Source: Dictyobacter kobayashii
Lineage (GTDB): Bacteria > Chloroflexota > Ktedonobacteria > Ktedonobacterales > Ktedonobacteraceae
Assembly (NCBI RefSeq): GCF_003967555.1
Contig: NZ_BIFS01000002.1
Coordinates: forward strand, 2,170,001-2,234,000
Length of the DNA stretch: 64,000 nucleotides
Direction: 5' to 3'
The notes below the pieces were generated by a model. The model was not told where the DNA came from. It saw only the letters and a list, made by a program, of their open reading frames with translations, and did not search any database. Made by a program: the position numbers and the translations under genes. Below are positions 1-8,907 of the stretch, in pieces (position 1 is the first letter of the stretch; the number at the start of each line of letters is the position of its first letter).

Positions 1-629
1 ACAATGACCCCGATATTGTGTTGCTGGCAGGCTGGGAAAAGCTTATCTTCAGGACTCTGATCGAATACATTGTAGATAACCTGAACCGTATCTACCACGC
101 CAGTCTCAATCAGGCGCAGTGCATTGTCAGGCTGGTGATCATTAATAGAAACGCCAAAGAAGCGGATCTTCCCCTGTTCTTTTAATTGTTGAATCGCTTC
201 AAGCCAATCGCCCTGGCCCACCCAATCGTCATTCCAGACATGAAATTGCTGGATATCCAGTGTATCGGTGCCAAGGTTGCGCAGGCTTTTCTCGCTACAT
301 TCGAGGATGTAATCTTTAGGAAAGACCTCCTGGACCGGAACTCCTGGCTGGGCAGGCCACTGCAGGTTTTTCGGTGGTATCTTGGTAGCGACATAAATGC
401 GTTTATCCGCGTTTTTGCGCACCACCTGGCCGACTAACTGTTCACTATGCCCCTCACCATAGGCCAGAGCAGTGTCGATAAAGTTTACACCCAGGTCAAT
501 TGCCTTCTGTAGTGCCTTTAGTGACTCCTGGTCGTCCGCTCCTATCCATTGTGATTTGCCGATACCCCAGGCCCCATAGCCTATTTCAGAGACCTTGATA
601 TTTGTCCGCCCCAAAGTTCGGTAATGCAT
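1..629 (-). CDS. aldo/keto reductase (partial, C-terminus off the window)
   Basis: NAD(P)H-dependent oxidoreductase of the aldo/keto reductase superfamily. The visible ~209 residues start MHYRTLGRTNIKVSEIGYG, the usual beta-strand opening of the TIM barrel. The catalytic Asp and Tyr lie in FIDTALAYGEG, the Lys in VATKIPP and the His in IQQFHVWND. An in-frame ATG lies 18 bases upstream, but AAGGAG sits six bases before position 629, which decides the start. The gene runs off the left edge, so the cofactor-binding C-terminal part is not seen. The substrate cannot be told from sequence. Confidence 0.9.
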   Translation of the reverse strand, partial: MHYRTLGRTNIKVSEIGYGAWGIGKSQWIGADDQESLKALQKAIDLGVNFIDTALAYGEGHSEQLVGQVVRKNADKRIYVATKIPPKNLQWPAQPGVPVQEVFPKDYILECSEKSLRNLGTDTLDIQQFHVWNDDWVGQGDWLEAIQQLKEQGKIRFFGVSINDHQPDNALRLIETGVVDTVQVIYNVFDQSPEDKLFPACQQHNIGVI

Positions 630-868
630 GCTCTGCTCCTTGTTCATGACTGCTTGAGTATCATTTCGTGTTCATTCTATGAATGATTGTCGGTAGTCGC
701 AAGCACAACTGTAGCCCTGAAAACTTTGCTTTAAATTTTCTCCTACGTATCAAGATTAGAGCTCGTATAACCTGAGAATAGGAGCCGCTTCTGGTTCGTT
801 CCTATATTGTATACGCTACTGCTTTGTGCATCGTATTGATGGGTATAGGGATACAGAAGGAGATTGTT

Positions 869-1779
869 ATGGCTGGTGTTCAATTTGGTTGGTCTATGCC
901 CGTTGGGAATGGGAATATAGATCGCGATGCCTATCTGAGGGCATATGAAAAGGGCCTGGAAATTATCTCAGGTTCGTTCGATTCCGCCTGGTTCTCTGAC
1001 CATTTGCAATTTGGGGATCAGGACTTTTTAGAGGGTTGGACTGCCCTGACTTATTTGATGGCTAAAAAGCCGGATTTAAAATTTGGACATATCGTCCTTT
1101 GCCAACTCTTTCGCAATCCCGCTGTGCTGGCGAAGATGGCTGCTACCTTGCAGTATATGAGTAAAGGGCGTTTTATTTTTGGTATTGGGGCGGGCTGGAA
1201 TGAGGAAGAATGCGAGGCCTATAATATCTATTTTCCCCCACCGGGGATACGGGTTGAGGAGTTGGAAGAGACCTTGTTGATCACCAAAGCCCTCTGGCAA
1301 GAGGATAATGTGACTTTTGAGGGCCAGCATCACCAGGTGAGAAACGCGTATTGCCACCCTAAACCTGACCCTATACCGCCCATTATGGTGGCGAGTTTGC
1401 AGCCCAAGATGATGCGTCTTACCGCCCGCCATGCTGATTGGTGGAATATTATGGGCGCCGATATCGATAGCGTTAAAAAACATATCGCCAATTGTGAGCA
1501 AGCCTGTGCCGAGGTTGGCCGTGATCCTGCCACGCTGCGTCGAACGCTGCAGGCTAATTGCGTCTGTGCCCCAATGAATCTATCGTGCATGAATTAGCTT
1601 CTGGCAAAATCCATAATTCATCACATACCTTTGTTGGCACACCCAGACAGATTATTGATCAGATGCGTCCTTTTATTGATCTTGGCATCGACTATTTTAT
1701 TCTCTCATGCGAAGGATTCCCTAATTTGATTACACTACAAACACTGGTTAATGATGTTATTCCTCAACTCAGTCATTAA
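869..1779 (+). pseudogene. LLM-class (luciferase-like, F420/FMN) oxidoreductase, frameshifted
   Basis: Flavin- or F420-dependent oxidoreductase of the bacterial luciferase-like TIM-barrel family (about 303 residues when joined). The N-terminal part contains WFSDHLQFG, the family's substrate-side motif, and GRFIFGIGAGWNEEE. The frame breaks at the C4 run 1569-1572. The rest (SIVHELASGKIHNSSHTFVGTPRQ...) continues in the minus-one frame to 1779, so one base appears to be missing. The ATG at 869 follows AAGGAG at 857-862. An upstream in-frame ATG at 824 has no such site. F420 or FMN use cannot be decided here. A real frameshift would remove about 70 C-terminal residues. Confidence 0.8.
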
Positions 1780-1810
1780 GGTTTAACTATCTGCTAAGTA
1801 GAGTAGTGGT

Positions 1811-2401
1811 TCAGCTTTCATTTTCTGCCTTCTCGCTTGTCGTGGTTTGGTCAGGACTCGCATGTGTGTTGTGATAGGTATAAACAGTAATGGCGAGCTC
1901 GTATAATGCCTGGCTGCATTGCTCGTAGAGTGTCCTGGCTTGAGCACTGTGCTCATCAGGAAAGAAGTCGCGCCGTTGCAGTTTGGGGAGCCAGGTCGTG
2001 AGCTTATGGAGCGCGCGTTCATTTTCTTCGAGGATATCAAAGCTCCAGTCATTGTTGAGGGCAGGTTGCTCTATCCGGGTTAGAAATTCCTGGCAGGAGC
2101 GCATAAACGTCATATATTCCTGGTGTTGTAGGATTTGAAAATGCACAATCAGGCGCTGCTGCATCTCGCTTTTACCGGCCTGCGAGCGGAAAAAAAAGCC
2201 GCTACCGCCGTATCTTTCGAGCTCAGTGATGATGGTTATGATGAGTTTTTCGTGTTCAGGCGTATATGGAAGTAGCCAGAGATTCGTTTGAAGTTGTACC
2301 GCTCCTATACCTTGTAATCGCCTTGCAAACATAGCGCGCAGCTTGCTCGATGCGGCTGATACCTGTGGAATAAAGAGCAACCATTCCTCCGTACTGTCCA
2401 T
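1811..2401 (-). CDS. ChrB N-terminal domain-like protein
   Basis: A 196-residue protein whose first half resembles the N-terminal domain of ChrB chromate-resistance proteins: WLLFIPQVSAASSKLR, then RRLQGIGAVQLQTNLWLLP. In ChrB this domain precedes a rhodanese-like part. Here it stands alone with a helical, charged C-terminal half. No chrA transporter is nearby, so a role in chromate resistance is not supported. It may be a PaaX-like regulator, a related fold, but this is inference. The start has GAGAGG 6 bases upstream. It is convergent with the preceding oxidoreductase gene, with 31 bases between them. Confidence 0.65.
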   Translation of the reverse strand: MDSTEEWLLFIPQVSAASSKLRAMFARRLQGIGAVQLQTNLWLLPYTPEHEKLIITIITELERYGGSGFFFRSQAGKSEMQQRLIVHFQILQHQEYMTFMRSCQEFLTRIEQPALNNDWSFDILEENERALHKLTTWLPKLQRRDFFPDEHSAQARTLYEQCSQALYELAITVYTYHNTHASPDQTTTSEKAENES

Positions 2402-2518
2402 CGTATGCCTCTCTTAGTTATTTGCCTGCCGGGCTGTATTCTGGCTTTGATGCGAGTGAGCTATCATTTGAAAGTATATCACCAATCTCCGCTAGCTCAA
2501 CAATAAATAGGAGGGCGC

Positions 2519-2682
2519 CAGGGCTTTTTCATGTTCGTCCAGAGAGCGCAGGGAGATTACCAGCAAGCGATAAGATGTCCATTCTTTCAGGTGAGGGGTG
2601 TGTTTGGTGGGCGCCCACCAAACACACCCCTCACTCACAACCCGGCGCCGCAGGCGCCAAAGAGGAACATGAAAAAGCCCTG
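2519..2682. mobile_element. MITE-like element, copy 1 (164 bp, 18-bp TIRs, 9-bp target duplication)
   Basis: Perfect 18-bp terminal inverted repeats (CAGGGCTTTTTCATGTTC at 2519-2536 and its complement at 2665-2682) bound an element without a credible gene. The 9 bases outside each end match in 8 of 9 positions (GGAGGGCGC at 2510-2518, CGAGGGCGC at 2683-2691), as expected of a target-site duplication. Inside lie a ~50-base segment also found in copy 2, a perfect 44-bp palindrome (2591-2634) and a short hairpin GGCGCC-GCA-GGCGCC (2644-2658). A homologous copy is at 47540-47709. It is probably mobilised in trans by an insertion sequence making 9-bp duplications. No transposase is in the window. 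Confidence 0.75.
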
Positions 2683-2691
2683 CGAGGGCGC

Positions 2692-3124
2692 AACGTTTCA
2701 GGGCCATCGTTTATATTCCTATACTCACAGATAATTTAGTAACTTAATCTTAACTGACAGGTTGTGGAAATATAACCTGATTTTATTGCGCATTTCTATA
2801 TTTGCACGTTATAATTAGACCACAAAGCTTTTCCGTGAAGAAGAAAATCCTTCTATACAAGAGAGGGGAGAGCATTGTTCCCAATAATTATTGCCATTAT
2901 CATGTGTGGTTGATCTGTTTGAACACTATAAACAGGGTTGCTGGAAGTGGAGTTCTCGTTCATATACCAGGTTTACCTTCATCATTTGTTTACATCCCAG
3001 GTTTGTGTTATCGGTATAGCAGACAAATGGTGGAAATGTATCCTGTTTATGCAACCGGGTAGTATTTATAACAGAGAGAACAGTGATGTTCGTAAATCTT
3101 TTAGTAAAGTGAAGGGTGGGGTAA
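2692..3124. other. intergenic region, no gene seen
   Basis: AT-rich spacer between the MITE and the metallophosphoesterase. Short reading frames here have no ribosome site and no recognisable domain. It probably holds the promoter for the downstream gene. No convincing -35/-10 pair was picked out. Confidence 0.5.
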
Positions 3125-4004
3125 ATGATAATTAATCAGCAAACGGGTCCATCAATAAAAAGCCAGATGGTATCTTCCATGTATGAATTAGGTGTAGCAA
3201 CTGGATACGAGTTGCGCCGTAAAATATATGAGACCCGCGTCCTGGTGGCCAGTGATGCACATCTCCCCTATCTCGATCCCTCTTTGCTGGCAATGATGCG
3301 CGCTACGATTCGTGAGTTTGGTATTCAATGTGTTTTATGGCTTGGTGATTTATTTGATTGCCATAAATACAACCATTTAACTGTGTCCGATCACCGCATT
3401 ATATGGAAAGAAGAAAAACAGGTGATTGTTGATTTGCTGCTACTGATTGATGAGGACCTGGAGAAGACAGGGGGCTATCAGATGATCAGTCGTGGCTATC
3501 ATGATCAACTCTGGCTTAATCGCCATTCCGAAACCGAAGATATGCGTACCCTGATTCGTAATCTTGATCCAGCCATTGCCACCCTTATGCAAGAGGGCCG
3601 CATCAGCATCTCGGATCAATCGACGTTAGAGGGTATTCCTAATTCCCAGGGTGAAATGACCTGGCTCTTCACCCATCCTTTGCATTATATATCTGTTCCT
3701 TTTCAAAACCCCTGCCGAGCTCTCCAAACGTGAGCGCAAGCATTGCATTTCTAGCCATGCCCACCATTTTGAGGTTGCCAAAAGCACAGAGAATGCCTTC
3801 TGGACCGTTGAGGCGGGCGGCATTTTTCTGGATAAGGCCTTTAAAACTGGTCCTCAGAATGAAACAGCCTGGCGTCGTAAGAAGAGCGGTTTCTGGGTAA
3901 TCATGGAGGGGGCGCACCCCCTCGGTTTCTGTGGCACTTGTGCTTCGGTCTCCGCCATTCCATGTCGCTGCCTGAGCTCTGTGCTGAATGATCAGCCTGC
4001 TTGA
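3125..4004 (+). pseudogene. calcineurin-like metallophosphoesterase, frameshifted
   Basis: Metal-dependent phosphoesterase, about 290 residues when joined. Metal-site motifs are VLVASDAHLP (D-x-H) and WLGDLFDCHKYN (GD). The third motif, normally GNHD, reads RGYHDQLWL, so the metal-bridging Asn is replaced by Tyr. The C-terminal histidine motif is SSHAHHFEV. The frame breaks at the T4 run 3700-3703, where one extra T appears present. The true continuation, KTPAELSKRERKH..., ends at 4004, directly abutting the convergent amidohydrolase stop at 4005. Proteins of this kind occur in phages and bacteria as putative nucleases or phosphatases. The specific role is unknown. Confidence 0.7.
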
Positions 4005-5387
4005 TTAGCGCATGGGCCATTTCGGTCTAATATCAATACCTGCACGTCGATACACTTGCTGGGCATGCTTGTTGGCCTGGGCGATCACCTCATCTTCGCT
4101 CAAGGTAACGAGCCGCCCTCCCTGGACAACAATTTTGCCATCAACCAGTACCGTGTCGACCTCGCCGCCTGTCGCGGCATAGACAAGTGTAGAGACTGGA
4201 TTTGGGTTTGGGGTGGTGTGCAGACGATGCAGGTCCAGTATGACCAGGTCGGCTTTTTTTCCTGTTTCCAGCGAACCTATCTCATGGTCCAGGCCAAGCG
4301 CTTTGGCGCCGTTGATGGTGGCCATCTCGAGTACGCTTTCGGCCGGTACTATCAGTGGATCAACGCTGACTGCTTTATGGATAATAGCGGCGAGCTTCAT
4401 CTCGCGAATCATATCATAATCGTTATTGCTGGGACCACCATCGCAACCCAGGGCTACGTTGACGCCCTGTGCTAAGAGTTGTGGTACTTTGCAAACGCCA
4501 GAGGCCAGTTTGCTATTGGAGGAGGGGTTATGGGAGACATGGGTGCCGGTCTCGGCCAGTTTCTGGATGTCAGCGTCGTTGAGCCAGACCATATGGACCA
4601 GAACGGAGCGCGGACCCAACAGGCCGACGCTCTCGGCATAGAGGACTGGCGAGAGGCCGAATTTTTCTTGCAGGTAAATTTTGTCTGCCTCCACCTCGGC
4701 CAGGTGCATGGTGATGCCCATATTTCTTTGATGGGCCAGCTCGCTCATTTCCCGATAGAGTTCAGAGGTTACACCCCGGGCGTGCGCGGGCCAAACCAGA
4801 CATGGATGCGATCATTAGCGGCACCCTGCCATCTGCGGTGCATATCCAGTACACCCAGCAGGCTGGTCTCGCGACTTTCGATCATGCCGGGGTGCATCGA
4901 GTTTTCCTGCGTAGCGTAGGTTCCTATATCCATGACGATACCAGCCAGGCATGCCCTGATACCGCTCTCCTGGACCGCCTGGGCGATACCGTCAAAGCCA
5001 TAGCGGTGGGCCAGCATCGACTCCAGGAAGGTGGTCGTGCCCGATTTCAGCATTTCCGCGATACAGAGACGAGCACTGGCGTAGCCATCCTCTGCGCTAT
5101 AATTGCCCTGCAGCACCCAGACGCGTTCACATAACCATTGGAGCAGTTCCATGTCATCAGCGCAGCCACGCAGCATGGCCTGGGCGAGATGTACATGGGT
5201 ATCAATCAGTCCAGGAATAATCAGTTTGCCGGCCGCATTCAGTTGCTCTTCGTCTGGATAGCGTACCTCCAGTACAGATGTCTTATCGATGTCAAACAAT
5301 GCGGTTTTGCTGGATGGCGATGGCACCATCAGTAATAATGTCACGGTGGGCGTTCATGGTCAGAAGAGTGGCGTGTGTGATGAGCAT
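4005..5387 (-). pseudogene. amidohydrolase of the ATZ/TRZ purine-deaminase group, two frameshifts
   Basis: Metal-dependent deaminase of the amidohydrolase superfamily, related to guanine, 8-oxoguanine and S-adenosylhomocysteine deaminases. Zinc ligands are visible in PGLIDTHVHLAQ (HxH), GITMHLAEV and the Asp of ALGCDGGPSNN. The true start is the ATG at 5387 after AGGAG, giving MLITHATLLTMNAHRD. The frame is broken by one extra base in the A3 run 5294-5296 (plus strand) and one missing base in 4774-4780. It is divergent from the purine operon that begins 350 bases away, so a step in purine salvage or catabolism is a reasonable inference. The exact substrate is not determined. Confidence 0.75.
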
Positions 5388-5507
5388 CGTCTACTCCTGC
5401 TATGCTGAAAAAACATATCAAGTGCCAATTGAGAGAAAATGTCGGCGTAATCTACACTTATTCTAACATAAAATGCCTGTGCAATACTAGATGCAGAAAA
5501 TAGATAT

Positions 5508-5522
5508 GTGTATATTATACAC
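5508..5522. promoter_or_regulatory. palindromic operator candidate upstream of the purine operon -35
   Basis: GTGTATATTATACAC is a perfect inverted repeat with 7-base arms around a single T. It ends where the -35 hexamer begins, a typical place for an activator or repressor site. A related palindrome overlaps the -10 at 5542-5556. Confidence 0.5.
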
Positions 5523-5551
5523 TTGACGGACCTATATTAGCTGTATATACT
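5523..5551 (+). promoter_or_regulatory. sigma70-like promoter for the purine catabolism operon
   Basis: TTGACG (5523-5528), a 17-base spacer, then TATACT (5546-5551). Transcription would start near 5558, about 185 bases before uraD. It is the only strong promoter seen upstream of the run of seven tightly spaced genes. Confidence 0.6.
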
Positions 5552-5556
5552 ATACA
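5542..5556. promoter_or_regulatory. palindromic operator candidate overlapping the -10
   Basis: TGTATA-TAC-TATACA covers the -10 hexamer. With the palindrome at 5508-5522 it brackets the promoter, suggesting a dimeric repressor that blocks RNA polymerase. The regulator is unknown. Confidence 0.5.
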
Positions 5557-5741
5557 CATTGGTAAATGATGTCCAATTTGCTAAAAACAGCTTGCTTCTG
5601 TTGCTGACCTGTATTCAGTAGATCAGATATTTTATAAGAAACAACGATGTTTTCATAGAAAATGGTCGTGGTATTATTACTTCAGCCATAGCATTTCTTT
5701 GCCGTCGATGCTGCTTATTTCTTCTATTATAAAGGATACAC

Positions 5742-6266
5742 ATGACGACGGGACCAAAATTTACACTACAGGAGATCAACGCGCTAGACCATGAAGAGTT
5801 CGTGCAGGCGTTGAGCTCGCTATTTGAAGGACCTCCCTGGATTGTATATGAGGCATGGTCAGTTCGGCCATTTACCTCGCTTGACCATTTGTACTCGTCT
5901 CTCTGTAACGTGATGTCTGCCTCTTCAATTGAGCAGCAAGTCACCCTCATTCAGTCTCACCCTGATCTGGTAGGGCGCGCAGCTCTGGCGGGCACACTCT
6001 CGCCGTCCTCAAGCAGTGAGCAGGCCTCTGCTGGTCTGGATCGTCTCTCCCCTACCGAGATCGCGACCTTTTCCAGCCTGAACCAGGCTTACCGTGAGCG
6101 TTTTGGATTCCCATTTGTGATTTGCGCACGTGAAAATAAAAAAGAGAGTATCCTGGCTGGTTTTGAGCAGCGCCTCCACAATTCCCGTAGCCAGGAAATC
6201 ACGCTTGCCCTGGGTGAAGTAGCCAAAATATGTGCTTTGCGTTTACATGATTTGATCAGCTCATAA
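5742..6266 (+). CDS. uraD: OHCU decarboxylase (2-oxo-4-hydroxy-4-carboxy-5-ureidoimidazoline decarboxylase)
   Basis: Third step of urate oxidation: decarboxylates OHCU to S-(+)-allantoin. At 174 residues it is the usual length. Diagnostic features are the catalytic-His motif QSHPDLVGRAAL and the C-terminal signature FGFPFVICARENKKESIL. The start has AAAGGA five bases upstream. It is first in an operon with uricase and HIU hydrolase, so the three enzymes that convert urate to allantoin are adjacent. Cytosolic, no signal peptide. Confidence 0.93.
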   Translation: MTTGPKFTLQEINALDHEEFVQALSSLFEGPPWIVYEAWSVRPFTSLDHLYSSLCNVMSASSIEQQVTLIQSHPDLVGRAALAGTLSPSSSSEQASAGLDRLSPTEIATFSSLNQAYRERFGFPFVICARENKKESILAGFEQRLHNSRSQEITLALGEVAKICALRLHDLISS

Positions 6267-6333
6267 ACTTTCCGCATGTCCTGTGACGGGCGCCGAAAAC
6301 GGTCCGCACTGGCTAGATGAAGGATAGAATTCT

Positions 6334-7278
6334 ATGAACACTGAGCTCTCTTTCTCCACAAGCTATGGCAAGCTGCGTATCCCGGTCTACCGTGTGTATG
6401 CGTCACCTCTTTTGGGTATAGCTCCGATCCCTGAATCTACATTTGTGAGGCGAGAGAATATTTTGTTTGCCTATGAAATCGATGTAGATGTACTGGGAGA
6501 AAATTTTTTGCCTGCTTATACTGAGGGCGATAATTCAAATGTCGTGGCCACCGATAGCATGAAAAATTTTGTTTTGCGGCAGGCGTTAGATTTTACGGGG
6601 TCAACAATAGAAGAGTTTTTGGATGTGCTGGGCAGAAGTTTTTTACAGACCTATGTTCAAATGGAACGTTTGCGTTTGAGTGGTCGCGAGCTCTCCTTTG
6701 AACAGGTAACCGTACCTGAGCAGGGGGTCGGGATCTTTGTCGATAGTCATGTCCTTTTTAGCCGCTCGCACAGCGACTATGCTGTGGCAATGCTGTCATT
6801 CGAGCGTAACGAGGCCGGGACAGCGGTCCTGACTGATCACCATTGTGGCAATGTGGATATGGAACTCTTCAAGGTCACAGGTAGCGCTTTTTCGCGTTTT
6901 GTGCGCGATGAATATACTACTTTACAGGAACGCGTTGATCGTCCACTCTTTATTTATTTAGATGTTTACTGGAAATATAGTGATCCCCAGGTATTACTAT
7001 CTGCGGACCATAGCTATTATGTACCTGCCGAGCAGGTGCACGATCTTTTATGCGTAGTTTTTCACGAGTTTGTGAGTGAATCGATCCAACACCTGGTCCA
7101 TGAAATGGGCAATCGGCTGTTGGCGCGCTTCCCACAGTTAACGGAGGTATCGTTCGAGGCACAGAATCGAACACGAGATCAGATCGTGGTGTCCAAAACC
7201 GATGAAAAGGTTAAGGTCTATAGCGATCCTTTCTCTGCTTATGGTGTGATCAGGCTTACGGTCAGCCGCAAGGTTTGA
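6334..7278 (+). CDS. pucL: urate oxidase (factor-independent urate hydroxylase)
   Basis: Cofactor-free uricase: urate plus O2 gives 5-hydroxyisourate and H2O2. At 314 residues it covers the two T-fold domains. Recognised from SYGKLRIPVYRV near the N-terminus (active-site Lys region), NVVATDSMKNFV (the conserved Thr-Asp segment) and SFLQTYVQMERLRL. The start follows AAGGATAGAATTCT. It lies 67 bases after uraD and 16 before uraH. Unlike Bacillus PucL, it is not fused to the decarboxylase. The operon also carries xanthine dehydrogenase, its likely urate supplier. Confidence 0.93.
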   Translation: MNTELSFSTSYGKLRIPVYRVYASPLLGIAPIPESTFVRRENILFAYEIDVDVLGENFLPAYTEGDNSNVVATDSMKNFVLRQALDFTGSTIEEFLDVLGRSFLQTYVQMERLRLSGRELSFEQVTVPEQGVGIFVDSHVLFSRSHSDYAVAMLSFERNEAGTAVLTDHHCGNVDMELFKVTGSAFSRFVRDEYTTLQERVDRPLFIYLDVYWKYSDPQVLLSADHSYYVPAEQVHDLLCVVFHEFVSESIQHLVHEMGNRLLARFPQLTEVSFEAQNRTRDQIVVSKTDEKVKVYSDPFSAYGVIRLTVSRKV

Positions 7279-7294
7279 TGGGAGGGGTGGATTA

Positions 7295-7657
7295 ATGGTT
7301 GGTCGCCTTACCACACATGTTTTAGATACTATGCAGGGTCGCCCGGCTACTGATGTTCCTATTCAGCTCTGGAAGCTTGATGTGGAGCATACGCAACGCA
7401 CTCTTTTAAAGGTGATGCGTACGAACAACGATGGACGTACTGCTGAACCATTATTGGAAGGACATGAATTAGTAGTAGGTCGCTATGAACTATTATTTGT
7501 TGTGGGCACCTATTTTATGGCGCAGGGCATTCCATTAGCTGATCCATTATTTCTAGATGAGGTACCGATCCGTTTTGGGATCGCAGAAACTGGAGCCCAT
7601 TATCATATTCCGTTGCTCATCTCTCCCTGGGCATATAGTACATATCGAGGGAGCTAA
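7295..7657 (+). CDS. uraH: 5-hydroxyisourate hydrolase (transthyretin-like)
   Basis: Hydrolyses 5-hydroxyisourate to OHCU, between uricase and uraD. The 120-residue protein starts GRLTTHVLDTMQGRPA, holding the first catalytic His region, and ends with the diagnostic YRGS tetrapeptide. GGGAGG lies upstream. It forms a transthyretin-like tetramer by family knowledge. The next gene begins two bases after its stop, so translation is probably coupled. Confidence 0.95.
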   Translation: MVGRLTTHVLDTMQGRPATDVPIQLWKLDVEHTQRTLLKVMRTNNDGRTAEPLLEGHELVVGRYELLFVVGTYFMAQGIPLADPLFLDEVPIRFGIAETGAHYHIPLLISPWAYSTYRGS

Positions 7658-7659
7658 CG

Positions 7660-8907
7660 ATGATAATTCTGGATGCAATTGCACAAACTGTGATGGAGCG
7701 TTGTGATATTCTGGCGCACTATAGTGAGGATACTGATCGCCTCACCAGACGTTTTGCGACTTCCCCGATGCGCCAGGTGAATGATATTATGGCGGCCTGG
7801 ATGCTTGCGGCCGGTATGACCGTGCACCATGACTGTGTGGGTAATATTATTGGTCGCTACGAGGCTCTGGGTACTGATGCTGGTACCATGCTTTTTGGCT
7901 CTCATCTGGATACGGTGTGTGCGGCTGGAAAATATGATGGTACGCTGGGTGTACTGGTGCCTCTGGCCTGCGTTGAGCGCTTGCATGAACAGGGGCGGCA
8001 CCTACCTTTCGCCATTGAAATCCTTGGTTTCGCGGATGAAGAAGGGCTACGCTATCACACCACCTATCTGGGAAGTCGAGCGGTTGCTGGTATCTTTGAT
8101 CCAGCTATCCTGCAATTTGTCGATGATAATAATATTAGTATGGCTGATGCAATCCGCCGCTTTGGGGGTCAACCTGACCCGGATCTATTACGCACGGCGC
8201 GCTGGCAACGCGATGAATTGCTTGGTTATTGTGAAGTCCATATCGAACAAGGACCGGTGCTGGAGGCGCAGAACCTTCCGGTCGGGATTGTTTCCTCGAT
8301 CTCTGGCCAGCATCGCTATGCGTTGAGTTTTCGCGGGAATGCGGGCCACGCCGGCACTGTACCTATGGAGATGCGCCATGATGCTCTGTGCGCTGCTGCT
8401 GAATATATCTTAGCGGTGGAAACGCTCGCACGCAATACAGTTGGACTGGTAGCCACCGTTGGGCAGCTACAGGTTTTACCTGGAGCCAGTAATGTGATTC
8501 CTGGTAGTGTGTCAGCCAGCCTTGATGTGCGCCATCAGGATGATATGGTGCTGGCTGAAGCCTGTAAAAATCTCTATCAGCAAGCAATGAGCATTGGCCA
8601 GGAGCGTCGTGTTACGGTGGATTGGCAGTGTATACAGGAGCATAAAACCATTTTTTGTGCCCCTCATCTCTCTTTGTTCCTGGCTCGGGCGATTGAAGAG
8701 GAACACTTACCCGTTTATGCTCTCGCCAGCGGGGCTGGCCATGATGCAGTGGCCTTGAGCGAACTCACTGATGTCGCCATGCTATTCGTGCGTTGTAAGG
8801 GGGGCGTCAGCCATCACCCGGACGAGTCTATTAAGACAGAGGATGTCGCAGTCTCTATTCGCGTCGTTGAGCACTTTTTAGATCATTTATGTAGCATGGG
8901 AGGTTGA
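7660..8907 (+). CDS. allC: allantoate amidohydrolase / Zn-dependent M20 amidase
   Basis: M20-family metalloamidase, 415 residues. By family and position it converts allantoate to ureidoglycine or ureidoglycolate with release of ammonia. Dinuclear metal-site motifs are GSHLDTV, ADEEGLRY and HIEQGPVLE. The dimerisation-domain motif AGHAGTVPM and the C-terminal SGAGHDA and SHHPDESI are also seen. N-carbamoyl-L-amino acid hydrolases share this fold, so substrate assignment rests on its neighbours (allantoinase directly downstream, overlapping by one base). Confidence 0.85.
   Translation: MIILDAIAQTVMERCDILAHYSEDTDRLTRRFATSPMRQVNDIMAAWMLAAGMTVHHDCVGNIIGRYEALGTDAGTMLFGSHLDTVCAAGKYDGTLGVLVPLACVERLHEQGRHLPFAIEILGFADEEGLRYHTTYLGSRAVAGIFDPAILQFVDDNNISMADAIRRFGGQPDPDLLRTARWQRDELLGYCEVHIEQGPVLEAQNLPVGIVSSISGQHRYALSFRGNAGHAGTVPMEMRHDALCAAAEYILAVETLARNTVGLVATVGQLQVLPGASNVIPGSVSASLDVRHQDDMVLAEACKNLYQQAMSIGQERRVTVDWQCIQEHKTIFCAPHLSLFLARAIEEEHLPVYALASGAGHDAVALSELTDVAMLFVRCKGGVSHHPDESIKTEDVAVSIRVVEHFLDHLCSMGG

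Larger units (their letters stand above)
5388..5741. other. divergent intergenic region with purine-operon promoter
   Basis: Separates the amidohydrolase (minus) from uraD (plus). It carries the promoter and two palindromes annotated separately, then a leader of about 185 bases before uraD with no riboswitch fold I could recognise. Confidence 0.6.

Noticed and set aside
2422..2739. Open frames on both strands across 2.4-2.75 kb
   Set aside because: They follow from the palindrome and TIRs of the MITE, have no ribosome sites and no domain.
2802..3135. Two overlapping short frames before the metallophosphoesterase
   Set aside because: No ribosome site, unusual composition and no recognisable fold.
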